Positions 15,723 to 24,567 of a stretch of 64,000 nt of DNA are shown here, piece after piece. This stretch comes from Collinsella aerofaciens (lineage in GTDB: Bacteria > Actinomycetota > Coriobacteriia > Coriobacteriales > Coriobacteriaceae): positions 62,001 to 126,000 of the forward strand of contig NZ_CABJFS010000002.1 of assembly GCF_902364945.1 (NCBI RefSeq). The letters are read 5' to 3'. The stretch's first letter is position 1. The number at the start of each line of letters is the position of its first letter. The notes under the pieces were generated by a model. That model saw only the letters and a list, made by a program, of their open reading frames with translations. It did not search any database and was not told the DNA's origin. A program made the position numbers and the translations under genes.

Positions 15723-18196
15723 GCATGGACGGCAACGTTATCATCAAAGCGGTGCTCGACACCGTTGACGTATCCAAGAACATCAAGGCCCTGGAGCGCG
15801 ACCTCCAGGGCATCTCCTGGAAGAACATAACCGAGGGCGACGAGAAGGCCGCGAAGCTGTCGTCCTCGTTCAAGAAGGCCGGCATGGCCGCCACGGTGAC
15901 GCTGACCGCGCCCGTGGTGGCCGCCGGCAAGGCCGTATTCGGCGTGGCCAGCGACTACGAGCAGGCCAACGCCCGCATAGCCGCCGCGTTCGGCGTGTCC
16001 GGCGAGGAGGCCGAGCGTTTCAGCGGCATAGGCAAGCGCATATACGAGGGTGGCTGGGGCCAGTCCCTGGACGAGGTCAACGATGCGCTGATCCAGTGCA
16101 AGTCCACCCTTCGCGACGTGTCCGACGAGGACCTGCAGACCGTCACCACCAACGCACTCATGCTGTCGGACACCTTCGGCGCAGACGTGAACGAGTCCAT
16201 ACGCGGCACCAACGCCCTCATGGAGGGCTTCGGGCTGTCCGCCACCGAGGCCAGCGACCTGCTGACGGCGGGCATGCAGCGCGGCCTGAACTACACCGAC
16301 GAGCTGGGCGACAACCTGAGCGAATACTCCGTGCGATGGGGCGAGGCGGGAATGAGCGCCAGCGAGTACTTCTCGCTGCTAGAAGCGGGCACGTCCAACG
16401 GCGCGTACAACCTGGACAAGGTGGGCGACTACCTCAACGAGTTCCTGACGGCGCTGTCCGACGGCCGCATGGAGGAATCCATCGGCTCGTTCAGCGAGGG
16501 CACGCAGGAGGTCTTCGAGAACTTCAAGAACGGCAGCGCCACCGCCGTGGACATGCTGCAGGCGGTGCTGGGCGACCTCACGCAGATGCCAAACGAGTAC
16601 GACAAGGCCGCGCTGGCCTCCACCCTGTGGTCCTCGCTGGGCGAGGACAATGCCATGGGCATGATCGAGTCCCTGGCGGGCGTGCAGGACAGCTTCGGCG
16701 ACGTGGCGGGCGCTGCGCAGCAGGCCCAGGAGGCCGCCTCCGACAGCTTCGCCGTGAAATCGCAGGAGGCCATGCGCGAGCTGCAGGGCTCCATCGAGCC
16801 GCTTGGCGAGCCGCTGCTCAACATCGCCACCAACGTGGCGGGCGTCGTCAAGTCGTTCTCCGAGTGGTTCGCCGGCATCGGCGAGGGCGGCCAGACCGCC
16901 GTGCTGGCGATCGCCACGATAGCGGCCGCCATAGGCCCCGTGCTGTCGACGCTCGGCACCGTCGTGGACACCGTGCCGAAAATCGGAGCGGCCTTCCAGG
17001 TGGTCGGCAAGCTGGGCACCGGCGCGCTGGGGCTCATAGCCGCGCACCCCGTGATAGCGGCCATAGCGGCCATCATCGCCGCCGTGGTGCTGCTGTGGAA
17101 CAACTGCGAGGAGTTCCGCGACGCGGTGACCGCCGTGTGGGATGCCGTGTGCGCCGCGTTCCAGGTGGCCGTCGGCGTTGCCGGCGGGATCGCCGAGTCG
17201 ATAGGCGCGTTCTTCTCCGGGCTGGGCGAGACGCTCGCGGGCGTGTGGGACGGCATCTGCAACGTTGTGCAGGTGGCCGTGATGCTGCTCGCGGAAATAC
17301 TCAACCTAGCCATCGAGACGCTGCTCATACCCTGGAACTTCGTCTGGGAGAACTTCGGCGGCGTGCTCACGGCGGCGTGGGACCTCATATGCGGCGCGGT
17401 CGGCACGTACATCCAATACGTGAGCGACGTGATAAGCGCGGCCCTTGAGGTGATTCAGGGCGTGTGGGACACGGTGTGGGGTGCCGTCAGCTTAACCGCT
17501 TCCGGCGTATGGGATGCCATCACCTCGGCGATAGGCGCGGCCATCGACGCCATCAGCTCCACCATATCGGCGGTGCTGTCGGCGATACAGGCCGTGTGGG
17601 ACTCCGTTTGGGGTGCCGTGAGCACCACGGCGTCGAACGTGTGGAACGGCATCAGCTCGACCATATCCGGCATCGTCAACGGCATCCGCGACACCATCTC
17701 CAGCGTGTTCAACGCCGCCCGCGACACCGTGGCCGGCATATGGAACTCCATCAAGAGCGCCATCGAGACGCCGATAAACAGCGCCCGCGACACCGTGCGA
17801 AACGTAATCGACTCCATCAAGGGGTTCTTCAACTTCTCGTGGTCTCTGCCCCACCTGAAGCTGCCCCACCTGTCCATCTCGGGCGGGTTCAGCATCAACC
17901 CGCCGAGCGTGCCGCATTTCGGCATCGACTGGTACGCCAAGGGCGGCGTGTTCAACGGCCCCAGCGTCATCGGCGTCGGCGAGGCGGGCCCCGAGGGCGT
18001 GGTGCCGTTCAACGAGCGCGGCGCGCGCCCGCTGGCCGAGGGCATCGCCAAGCTGCTCGACGGCAAGGGCGGCGCGGCCCATGGCGACACGAACGTGACA
18101 ATCAACCTGTACGCGACCGTGCGGGAGGAGGCCGACATCGAGAAAATCTCCCGCCAGATAGCCAAGGAAATCAAACGGCAGGAGTGCTTCGCATGA
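15719..18196 (+). CDS. tape measure protein
   Basis: 825 residues from GTG 15719 (ATG at 15725 also possible). N-terminal coiled coil, a TP901-type core (SDYEQANARIAAAFGVSGEEAERF), a hydrophobic Gly/Ala/Val-rich middle with several membrane-spanning stretches (about residues 390-460), repeated VWD.VWGAVS / TISGIVNGI segments, and a C-terminal GGVFNGPSVIGVGEAGPEGVVPF motif. By the usual ~0.15 nm per residue this predicts a tail near 120 nm. Sets tail length and is ejected ahead of DNA. Confidence 0.95.
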   Translation: MSMDGNVIIKAVLDTVDVSKNIKALERDLQGISWKNITEGDEKAAKLSSSFKKAGMAATVTLTAPVVAAGKAVFGVASDYEQANARIAAAFGVSGEEAERFSGIGKRIYEGGWGQSLDEVNDALIQCKSTLRDVSDEDLQTVTTNALMLSDTFGADVNESIRGTNALMEGFGLSATEASDLLTAGMQRGLNYTDELGDNLSEYSVRWGEAGMSASEYFSLLEAGTSNGAYNLDKVGDYLNEFLTALSDGRMEESIGSFSEGTQEVFENFKNGSATAVDMLQAVLGDLTQMPNEYDKAALASTLWSSLGEDNAMGMIESLAGVQDSFGDVAGAAQQAQEAASDSFAVKSQEAMRELQGSIEPLGEPLLNIATNVAGVVKSFSEWFAGIGEGGQTAVLAIATIAAAIGPVLSTLGTVVDTVPKIGAAFQVVGKLGTGALGLIAAHPVIAAIAAIIAAVVLLWNNCEEFRDAVTAVWDAVCAAFQVAVGVAGGIAESIGAFFSGLGETLAGVWDGICNVVQVAVMLLAEILNLAIETLLIPWNFVWENFGGVLTAAWDLICGAVGTYIQYVSDVISAALEVIQGVWDTVWGAVSLTASGVWDAITSAIGAAIDAISSTISAVLSAIQAVWDSVWGAVSTTASNVWNGISSTISGIVNGIRDTISSVFNAARDTVAGIWNSIKSAIETPINSARDTVRNVIDSIKGFFNFSWSLPHLKLPHLSISGGFSINPPSVPHFGIDWYAKGGVFNGPSVIGVGEAGPEGVVPFNERGARPLAEGIAKLLDGKGGAAHGDTNVTINLYATVREEADIEKISRQIAKEIKRQECFA

Positions 18197-18906
18197 TATA
18201 CAACGGCTTCGACTTCGCGCCGTGGTTCGACACCCGGCTCGTGACCCGCTCGCTGCTGCCCGAGTACGAAATCGCCACGCGCGACGTGCCCGGGCAGCCC
18301 GGCTCGCGCTTCATGCGCGCAGAGCTGAAACCCCTGACGATAGACGTGGCGGCGGCCTGGAGGGCACGCCCCGCCGACGATATGGCGGCCCTTCGCCGCC
18401 TCATGGCCTCGCGCCTGCTATGCCTCAAGGAGGCCGAGCTGTGGCTGGACGACGAGAGGCACCTGGGCCTGCGCTACATGGCCGTGCTGACCTCGCCGGG
18501 CGCGCTCGACACGTTGTGGCACACCGGCGAGGCCACGCTGACGTTCACGGCATACGACCCCGTGGCCTACGGGGCCGAGGGGCGCGCAACCGTGTCGGGC
18601 ACCTCGGGCGTGCAGGTGGGCGGGACGTTCCGCACCTACCCCACCGTGACCGTCAGGCCCGGCGGCAGCACGTCGGCGCTGCGGCTGACGAACATGGGCA
18701 CGGGCGAGTTCGTGCAGATCGACAAGGCGGTGACGGCATCGAGCGCGGTGGTCATCGACATGGCCGCCCCGCAGGCCACGGTGGACGGCAGCCCCGCGCC
18801 CGTGACCTTCGAGAGTGACTTCTTCCCGCTGGAGCCGGGGGCCAACAGCCTCAAGCTGTCCAGCGGCACCGCGACGGTACAGTGGACGGAAAGGTACGTG
18901 GGCTGA
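18193..18906 (+). CDS. distal tail protein (Dit)
   Basis: 237 residues, starting inside the tape-measure stop. N-terminal MIYNGFDFAPWF, then LDTLWHTGEATLTFTAYDPVAYG is a characteristic Dit segment, followed by a beta-rich galectin-like C-terminal domain. Forms the hub between tail tube and baseplate. Confidence 0.88.
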   Translation: MIYNGFDFAPWFDTRLVTRSLLPEYEIATRDVPGQPGSRFMRAELKPLTIDVAAAWRARPADDMAALRRLMASRLLCLKEAELWLDDERHLGLRYMAVLTSPGALDTLWHTGEATLTFTAYDPVAYGAEGRATVSGTSGVQVGGTFRTYPTVTVRPGGSTSALRLTNMGTGEFVQIDKAVTASSAVVIDMAAPQATVDGSPAPVTFESDFFPLEPGANSLKLSSGTATVQWTERYVG

Positions 18907-21458
18907 TGATTCTGTGGGCATGCGACCGCTGGGAGGCGTACAAGGGACCCATCAAGACGCTGTTCGAGTGCGAGGACACGCGCGAGGTCAACGGCGAGAA
19001 CGCCCTGAGCATCACAACGCTGGCGCGCCTGGACAAGGGCGACCGCCTGGTGTGGCGCGACCTCAAGGGCCGCTGGCACGAGAACATCGTGGACGGCGTG
19101 GAGGAGGAGCGCGCAAGCGCGGGCATCCTCTACACGTACTACTGCCCGACCTCGGCGCAAATCGAGCTCCTGGGCGACTACCTGGAGGACAAGCGCCCCT
19201 ACGACGTGAGCGCCTACGCCGCGCTGGCCTCGGCGCTGTCCTCCTCGCGCTGGCAGGTCGGAACCGTGGCCGACCTCGGGCAGGCCGGCACGAACTTCTA
19301 CCACACCAACGCATGGGCGGCCATCCACGACGTGGCAGACACTTGGGGCGGCGAGCTGTCGTTCGAAATCCAGGTGAGCGGCACCAAGGTGACCGCACGC
19401 CGCGTGTGCATGGCCAAGCAGGTCGGCGAGGACAACGGCAAGCGTTTCACCTACGCCAAGGACCTCGTGAGCGTCAAGCGCAGCGTGGACGAGGGCAACG
19501 TGTGTACCGCCCTGTACGGCTACGGCAAGTCCCTGCAGACCGCCGACGAGGACGGCAACCTGACGGGCGGCTACGATCGCAAGCTGACCTTCGGCGGCGT
19601 GAACGGCGGGCAGAACTGGGTGGGGTCGGCCGACGCGCTGGCGCGCTGGGGACGGCCCGACGGCAAGGGCGGCAAGGCGCACGTGTTCGGCGACGTGGAG
19701 TTCTCCGACTGCGAGGACGCCGCCGAGCTGAAGAAGCTCACCGAGGCGCAGCTGGCGAAGTCGTGCGTGCCCACCGTGTCCTACACTGTGGACGCCGTGG
19801 CGCTTGCGCGCGCCGGCGAGGGCTTCGAGGGCGCGGACGAGGGCGACCTGGTGACCGTGGTGGACAAGGTGTACGACCCGCCGCTGCGCGTGCGCACGCG
19901 CATCACCAAGGTGGTGGAGGACCAGCTGCGCCCCGGCGAGGTCACCTACACGTTCGGCAACTACCAGACGGTCGCCGAGCTGATGGCCGCGCAGAAGTCG
20001 GCCGCCAAGTCCACCGCCTCGACCATCCGGGCGACCGTGACCGAGGCCGTGAACGCCTCGAACAAGGCATCGACCGGCAAATGGGGCGAGAGCCTGGCGG
20101 CCGCCGAGGAGCGCCAGAAGGCGTACGCCAAGGAGGTCGGCGGCGCCGCCCAGGACTACACCGACCAGATAAGGGACGAGCTGGACAAGGCCCTCAAGGA
20201 GTACGCCGACAACGGGGACACCACGCTGGAGGAGGCGCTGAAGAAGTACTCCGACGACGGCAACCTGGCCCTGGACGAGGTGCTGCGCCTGTACACCGAC
20301 ACGTCGATAGAGCAAAGCGAGAGCGTGCTCAAGCAGATAGACGAGGCCAACAAGGAGTACCTGGAAGGCGTCACGGGCAAGTTGGACGAACGGCTGACGA
20401 GCGCCGAGGGCGAGGTGGATGGGCTGCAGAAACAGCTCGACCAGCTGCCGACGGATATCCGCAAGAAGATCGTTGACATGCTCAACAGCGAGGTGAACAC
20501 CACGGGTGGCTGGGTGTACGAGGAGCCCGGCCAAGGCATCCTGGTGTACGACAAAAAGCCCGAGAGCGCCACCAAGTGCGTCAAGATAGGCGGCGGAATC
20601 ATCGGCGTGGCCAACTCCAAGTATTCCAGCGGCGCGTGGAAGTGGCGCACGGCCATAACCGGCGACGGCGTGACCGCCGACGAGCTGACCACGGGCCGCA
20701 TCAAAGGCGGGAACTCGTACTGGGACCTCGACAGCGGGGCCTTCTACCTGCGCGACGGCTCCATCTTCATGACCGACAGCAACGGCAACAGGGTCTATAT
20801 CAACGCCACCAACGGCTTCCAGATATACGACAAGAACGGCTCCATCATCGCGGGCACCGTGCTGGTGGGCAGCACCTCCATGTTCCGCTGCAACATGGTC
20901 GGCACGTCGTCAACCAACTACATCACCACCGGCACGACGACGAACAACCACCCGGGAGCGTCGTTCGTGAACGGCTCGACCGAGTACTGCACCATCGAGG
21001 CCGTCCACGCGAAGGACAGCCCCACGGCGAGCTCGACCGACGGCGTGGGCATGTCCACCTGCGGCTACGGCTTCCTGGCAGTCAACCGCTACTACCGCCA
21101 GACGTGGCTGACGACCCCCTACTACGCGGGCTACATGAGCCATCCCGACGAGCAGCTGTACATGAGGAGCGGCAACAGCAACGCGGGCGGCTCGGCGTAC
21201 GTGAAGCTGCAGGAGAACTCCAACAACTACGTGTACCTGGATAGCAGCCGCGCAGACATTGGGTCGTCGGGCACCGCCAGGATACTCGCCCCGAAGTTCG
21301 CCATAGGAACCAATCCGAGCAGCGGCGGCACCTACGGGTACACGGGCTCCACGCAGTTCATCGGGTGCATCACCAACAACGGCAACAACTGGACGTGGGG
21401 CACTATCAACGTGGTGAACGGAATCATCACCGGCATGAGCAACATCACGGGAAACTAG
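18906..21458 (+). CDS. tail-associated protein (Tal / tail endopeptidase-like, tail spike)
   Basis: 850 residues from ATG 18906, one base inside the Dit stop. Residues 1-370 match the gp27-like hub of Siphophage Tal proteins (MILWACDRWEAYKGPIKTLFECE, YTYYCPTSAQIELLG, RTRITKVVEDQLRPGEVTYTFGNY). Then a coiled coil (about 380-530) and a beta-rich, Asn/Ser/Gly-rich C-terminal fibre (YWDLDSGAFYLRDGSIFM). Likely contacts or degrades the cell wall and carries receptor contacts. Confidence 0.85.
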   Translation: MILWACDRWEAYKGPIKTLFECEDTREVNGENALSITTLARLDKGDRLVWRDLKGRWHENIVDGVEEERASAGILYTYYCPTSAQIELLGDYLEDKRPYDVSAYAALASALSSSRWQVGTVADLGQAGTNFYHTNAWAAIHDVADTWGGELSFEIQVSGTKVTARRVCMAKQVGEDNGKRFTYAKDLVSVKRSVDEGNVCTALYGYGKSLQTADEDGNLTGGYDRKLTFGGVNGGQNWVGSADALARWGRPDGKGGKAHVFGDVEFSDCEDAAELKKLTEAQLAKSCVPTVSYTVDAVALARAGEGFEGADEGDLVTVVDKVYDPPLRVRTRITKVVEDQLRPGEVTYTFGNYQTVAELMAAQKSAAKSTASTIRATVTEAVNASNKASTGKWGESLAAAEERQKAYAKEVGGAAQDYTDQIRDELDKALKEYADNGDTTLEEALKKYSDDGNLALDEVLRLYTDTSIEQSESVLKQIDEANKEYLEGVTGKLDERLTSAEGEVDGLQKQLDQLPTDIRKKIVDMLNSEVNTTGGWVYEEPGQGILVYDKKPESATKCVKIGGGIIGVANSKYSSGAWKWRTAITGDGVTADELTTGRIKGGNSYWDLDSGAFYLRDGSIFMTDSNGNRVYINATNGFQIYDKNGSIIAGTVLVGSTSMFRCNMVGTSSTNYITTGTTTNNHPGASFVNGSTEYCTIEAVHAKDSPTASSTDGVGMSTCGYGFLAVNRYYRQTWLTTPYYAGYMSHPDEQLYMRSGNSNAGGSAYVKLQENSNNYVYLDSSRADIGSSGTARILAPKFAIGTNPSSGGTYGYTGSTQFIGCITNNGNNWTWGTINVVNGIITGMSNITGN

Positions 21459-21479
21459 ACCAGCGAGAGAGGAAACGGA

Positions 21480-21800
21480 ATGTTCTACCACCTTGTGCAG
21501 CAGCCCGAAGCGCCGCAGGCGCTCGACGGCGCGCCGAAGCCGCCCGAGGCGTTTCCGGTGTTCGAGTGCATCAGCGACCCGGCCACGGCGCGGGCCATCG
21601 TGGAATCGGAAGACGTGTTCGAGTTCGACGGCAAGGGCGGCTTCACGCTCGTGTCCAGCCCCGTGGCCGTCATGGACGCGGAAGGCGGCGAGGCTAACGC
21701 CGTGGACTTCTCGGCGCTCACCGACGAGGAGATATGCGGGGTCCACAGAGCGCAGCCCGGCGACATATCGCGGACACTTGCGGCCGAAGGAAAGGAATGA
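21480..21800 (+). CDS. small baseplate-region protein
   Basis: 106 residues, acidic, ORF start at ATG 21480 after SD GAGAGAGGAAA. Contains FPVFECISDPATARAIVESEDVFEF. Lies between Tal and the BppU-like gene. No family recognised; a structural accessory of the baseplate is likely by context. Confidence 0.65.
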   Translation: MFYHLVQQPEAPQALDGAPKPPEAFPVFECISDPATARAIVESEDVFEFDGKGGFTLVSSPVAVMDAEGGEANAVDFSALTDEEICGVHRAQPGDISRTLAAEGKE

Positions 21801-21803
21801 GGC

Positions 21804-22706
21804 ATGGCAACGCACGAGCTTACGCTCAACCTCAAGAAGACCAACATAGCGCCGCCCGTCATCACCGTGCACCAGGGCGACAGCGCCGAGGTCCTGAAGG
21901 CCGCCATCTACGACGGCGACAAGAAGGCGGCCCTGACGGGCTGCAAGGTGCACCTCATGGCTGCGAAGCCCGACCACACCTACGTGGAGCAGCAGTTCAC
22001 TGGCATCAGCGACAACGTGGCCACCGTGACGGTCGACCCCGCCGTCTTCGGCGTGGCCGGGCTGCTCAAGGTGTGCTACGTGCGCGTGCGGAACGCGGCA
22101 GGGCTGGACGCCACCACCGAGAACGTCCTGGTGAACGTGCTGCCCTCGGCGAGCGCGTCGGGCGAGATATCCGGCCCGTACGTCGATGCGGTGGAGGCGA
22201 TCATCGCGAACCTCGAAGGGCAGCTAGCCGACGTGAGCGCGCTGAACGCGCAGATGCAGAAGGCCGAGGCTTCCCGCGCGAGCGCGGAAAACCAGCGCGC
22301 CACGAACGAGAAGGCGCGCCAGACCGCCGAAACCAAGCGCGCAGAGGCCGAGAAGAAGCGAGCCGCGGCGGAAAGCGACCGCGTGACCGAGGCGTCGCAG
22401 CTGAAGACGGCCTCGCAAGCCGCCACGGCTGCGGCAAACGGCGCGGCCTCGAACGCCGACGCGGCGGCAAACATCGCCCTGCAGATAGCCAACAGCGTGG
22501 CGCAGGGCAGCGCGGGCAGCTCGGACATGGCCAAGCAGAAGCAGCAGATAGCCGACCTGTACGGCAAGCTGGCCGACGCCACGGACGCGTTCATCTACGA
22601 CGACGGCACCGTGTACTGCCCCGCCTCCAAGGCCAGTGCATCTGGCAGCACCATCACGTTCGGGAGCACCTGCACGGCGTCCGGCACAACCCTCAACCTC
22701 AAGTAG
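21804..22706 (+). CDS. baseplate upper protein, BppU-like, with long coiled coil
   Basis: 300 residues. Residues 1-115 (LTLNLKKTNIAPPVITVHQGDSAE, VFGVAGLLKVCYVRVRN) match the N-terminal BppU domain that plugs onto Dit/Tal. Residues about 125-245 form an Ala/Glu-rich coiled coil (QKAEASRASAENQRATNEKAR). The C-terminus ends in a short beta segment just upstream of the DGR target gene. It probably forms the stem that presents the variable protein. Confidence 0.85.
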   Translation: MATHELTLNLKKTNIAPPVITVHQGDSAEVLKAAIYDGDKKAALTGCKVHLMAAKPDHTYVEQQFTGISDNVATVTVDPAVFGVAGLLKVCYVRVRNAAGLDATTENVLVNVLPSASASGEISGPYVDAVEAIIANLEGQLADVSALNAQMQKAEASRASAENQRATNEKARQTAETKRAEAEKKRAAAESDRVTEASQLKTASQAATAAANGAASNADAAANIALQIANSVAQGSAGSSDMAKQKQQIADLYGKLADATDAFIYDDGTVYCPASKASASGSTITFGSTCTASGTTLNLK

Positions 22707-22718
22707 AAAGGCAACGAA

Positions 22719-23627
22719 ATGGCACAAGCGAAAACCCTGTCGGTGGGCGGCATCGGCTACGAGGTCATCGACTATACCGCGCGCAGCAACGCGCAGACGG
22801 CGCTCAACAACGCCGAGTACAACCGCCAGGGCCAAATCGGCAAGTACGGCGGGCAGAACATCGCCACCATCCTGGCGGGAGAGATCGGCAGCGGCAGCGT
22901 GCACGACGCGCTGCACAAGCGAGCCGCCAACGGCAACTTCGCGGGCCTGCGCGTGGGAGACTACATCGACGTGCCGCTGGTAAGCGCGTCGGGCGTGGCG
23001 GCCCAGCAGTCCGTGCGCTTCCTCCTGGCGCACTTCGACCCGTACTACTGCTGCGGCGACAGCTCCAAAGGCCACCACATCGCCTTCGTGGCCTCCGCGC
23101 CCATCGCCGTGGCCAAGACCGTGACCGGCGTTGCCAACGACAGCTTCCTGATGTGGAACACGACCAACACGAACCAGGGCACCGCCGACCAGAAATGCCC
23201 CTACCCCAACAGCAACCTCAAGGCGTGGGAGACGGCCTTCGAGGCGTGCCTGCCCGAGAGCCTGACCAAGTACCTGCTGACCCAGCGCGTCCTGCTTGAG
23301 GAGCGTTACAGCGCCAGCGGCGCGCTCAACGACTCCAACTCGTGGAGCTGGCAGGATATCGGCAAGGTGTTCTCGCTGTCCGAGATGGAGGTGTACGGCT
23401 GCCCAGTGTGGGGCACCAAGGGCTACAGCGTCGGCTTTGACTGCCAGTGGGACCTGTTCAGGGACACCGCGCACCGAATCAACGGAACTCGGTACAATTG
23501 GTGGTTGCGTTCCGTCATGGGTGGCTCCTCGTCCGACGTGTGCTACGTCGCCCACTCCGGCTATGCCAGCTACACTTCGGCGACGTACGTCTGGGTTCGC
23601 CCCCGCCCCGGCTTCCTCGTCGGCTAG
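22719..23627 (+). CDS. DGR target protein: variable tail-tip ligand with DUF6273/C-type-lectin-like domain
   Basis: 302 residues. A short N-terminal region (AQAKTLSVGGIGYEVIDYTAR) is followed by a domain resembling DUF6273, a formylglycine-enzyme/C-lectin-like fold: GDYIDVPL, FEACLPESLTKYLL, LSEMEVYGCPVWG, YNWWLRSVMGG. The last ~44 codons lie in the variable repeat (23489-23616). Eight codons differ from the template, all Asn codons there, becoming D, A, H, S, Y, S, T and Y. Placement after BppU and before Avd/RT makes it the receptor-binding protein whose specificity is diversified. Confidence 0.93.
   Translation: MAQAKTLSVGGIGYEVIDYTARSNAQTALNNAEYNRQGQIGKYGGQNIATILAGEIGSGSVHDALHKRAANGNFAGLRVGDYIDVPLVSASGVAAQQSVRFLLAHFDPYYCCGDSSKGHHIAFVASAPIAVAKTVTGVANDSFLMWNTTNTNQGTADQKCPYPNSNLKAWETAFEACLPESLTKYLLTQRVLLEERYSASGALNDSNSWSWQDIGKVFSLSEMEVYGCPVWGTKGYSVGFDCQWDLFRDTAHRINGTRYNWWLRSVMGGSSSDVCYVAHSGYASYTSATYVWVRPRPGFLVG
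23489..23616 (+). repeat. DGR variable region (VR)
   Basis: 128-base copy of the template at 24228-24355 with 117 identities. The 11 differences (23535, 23550, 23551, 23553, 23556, 23557, 23562, 23569, 23575, 23586, 23612) are all at positions where the template has A. Its 3' end holds the GC-rich CGCCCCCGCCCCGG stretch expected of the initiation-of-mutagenic-homing site. The first ~45 and last ~25 bases are almost invariant. Confidence 0.97.
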
Positions 23628-23655
23628 CCAGCCGAGTGCTCTATACTCTGCTTTT

Positions 23656-23680
23656 AGGCGACCGCCTTGCGCGGTCGCCT
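23656..23680 (+). other. cruciform-forming hairpin downstream of VR
   Basis: Perfect 10-bp stem AGGCGACCGC / GCGGTCGCCT with loop CTTGC, starting 39 bases after the VR end. In the Bordetella phage DGR a GC hairpin just past the homing site boosts retrohoming. This one is in a comparable place, though further away. It could also simply stack on the terminator that follows. Confidence 0.7.
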
Positions 23681-23683
23681 CTC

Positions 23684-23707
23684 GCCCGCGAAGCGGGCCG
23701 TTTTTTT
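23684..23707 (+). terminator. intrinsic terminator after the DGR target gene
   Basis: GCCCGC / GCGGGC stem with GAA loop, then CGTTTTTTT. Separates the highly expressed tail gene from avd-TR-RT, so the retroelement genes probably depend on read-through or their own weak promoter. Confidence 0.85.
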
Positions 23708-23732
23708 CCGCCAGTTTCCCCAGGAGGTGCAC

Positions 23733-24203
23733 GTGAGCGGCGTCTACCAGCGCAACCGCGAGGTGTCCGAGTACAAGTTCTTCACACAGGCCATCGCCAT
23801 CCGCGTGGAGGTCAACAAGCTGATGGCGTCCTCCTCCGTGGTTCCGAAGGCCTACCGTCTGCTGAACGCGGTGCCGACCGTGGAGACGGCGCGCAGCATC
23901 GTGTACAACGTCAACCGCGCCGACTGCTTCTATCCCAACAGCTCGTTCAACGCGCTGGAGAGGAAACGCTACCTGACGCTGGCCATAGCGGACTGCGAGC
24001 AGCTGATGCTGGACATGCAGTGCCTCATGGATATCGGCCTGCCGGTGAACGCCAACCGCTTCGAGGAGCTGGCGGCCATGGTCGAGGAGGAGATCAGGCT
24101 GCTGAAGGGCGCACGCAAGAACGTGCGCGTGACGGGCAAGAAGTCCACCGAGGAGCGCATAGCCGAGGCCGAGGCCGAGCTAGAGCGCCTGCGTTCGCTA
24201 TAA
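23733..24203 (+). CDS. avd: DGR accessory variability determinant (Avd-like)
   Basis: 156 residues from GTG 23733, chosen for the strong SD AGGAGG six bases upstream (an earlier in-frame start runs through the terminator). Mostly helical and basic: EYKFFTQAIAIRVEVNKLMASSSVVPK, then ARSIVYNVNRADCFYP and RKRYLTLAIADCEQLMLDMQCLMDIG, typical of the four-helix bAvd bundle that binds the template RNA and the RT. The C-terminal ~35 residues (VTGKKSTEERIAEAEAELERLRSL) extend beyond the usual length as a coiled tail. Sits between VR and TR, the canonical slot. Confidence 0.88.
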   Translation: MSGVYQRNREVSEYKFFTQAIAIRVEVNKLMASSSVVPKAYRLLNAVPTVETARSIVYNVNRADCFYPNSSFNALERKRYLTLAIADCEQLMLDMQCLMDIGLPVNANRFEELAAMVEEEIRLLKGARKNVRVTGKKSTEERIAEAEAELERLRSL

Positions 24204-24227
24204 TGGGCGGCGGTCGCGCCTTGTTTA

Positions 24228-24355
24228 TCGGTACAATTGGTGGTTGCGTTCCGTCATGGGTGGCTCCTCGTCCAACGTGTGCTACGTCAACAACAACGGC
24301 AATGCCAACTACAATTCGGCGACGAACGTCTGGGTTCGCCCCCGCCCCGGATTCC
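24228..24355 (+). repeat. DGR template repeat (TR)
   Basis: 128-base non-coding parent copy of VR, 739 bases downstream of it and on the same strand. In the target reading frame it would read as Asn at all eight changed codons (six AAC, two AAT), the codons whose adenine mutagenesis samples most amino acids without making stops. Transcribed RNA is copied by the RT with errors at A. Confidence 0.97.
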
Positions 24356-24567
24356 CTTACTGCCAGACCGAGTAGGCCCCAGGGCCGAAAGCAGAGCGCG
24401 GAGAGGAAGGAAGGCGCGACCATCGGGCATGCGCCCGTAAATACGCACCCCGCGAGGGTGGCCGGACGCTGCTTGCATGGCGCGGCGCTCCGTGGCTTCG
24501 CCGCGTTTCATGGCCATACCTCAAGCGGCTGCCAGAGCCACATTGCAAGCCGTGCGGGGTGCTCTCT
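24356..24567 (+). ncRNA. DGR RNA spacer between TR and RT gene
   Basis: 212 bases with no gene. In characterised DGRs the RNA just 3' of TR is needed to bind RT-Avd and to prime cDNA synthesis. Here the stretch is purine-rich at first (GCAGAGCGCGGAGAGGAAGG) then GC-rich with several short inverted repeats. Function is inferred from position and system knowledge; exact RNA ends are unknown. Confidence 0.55.
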
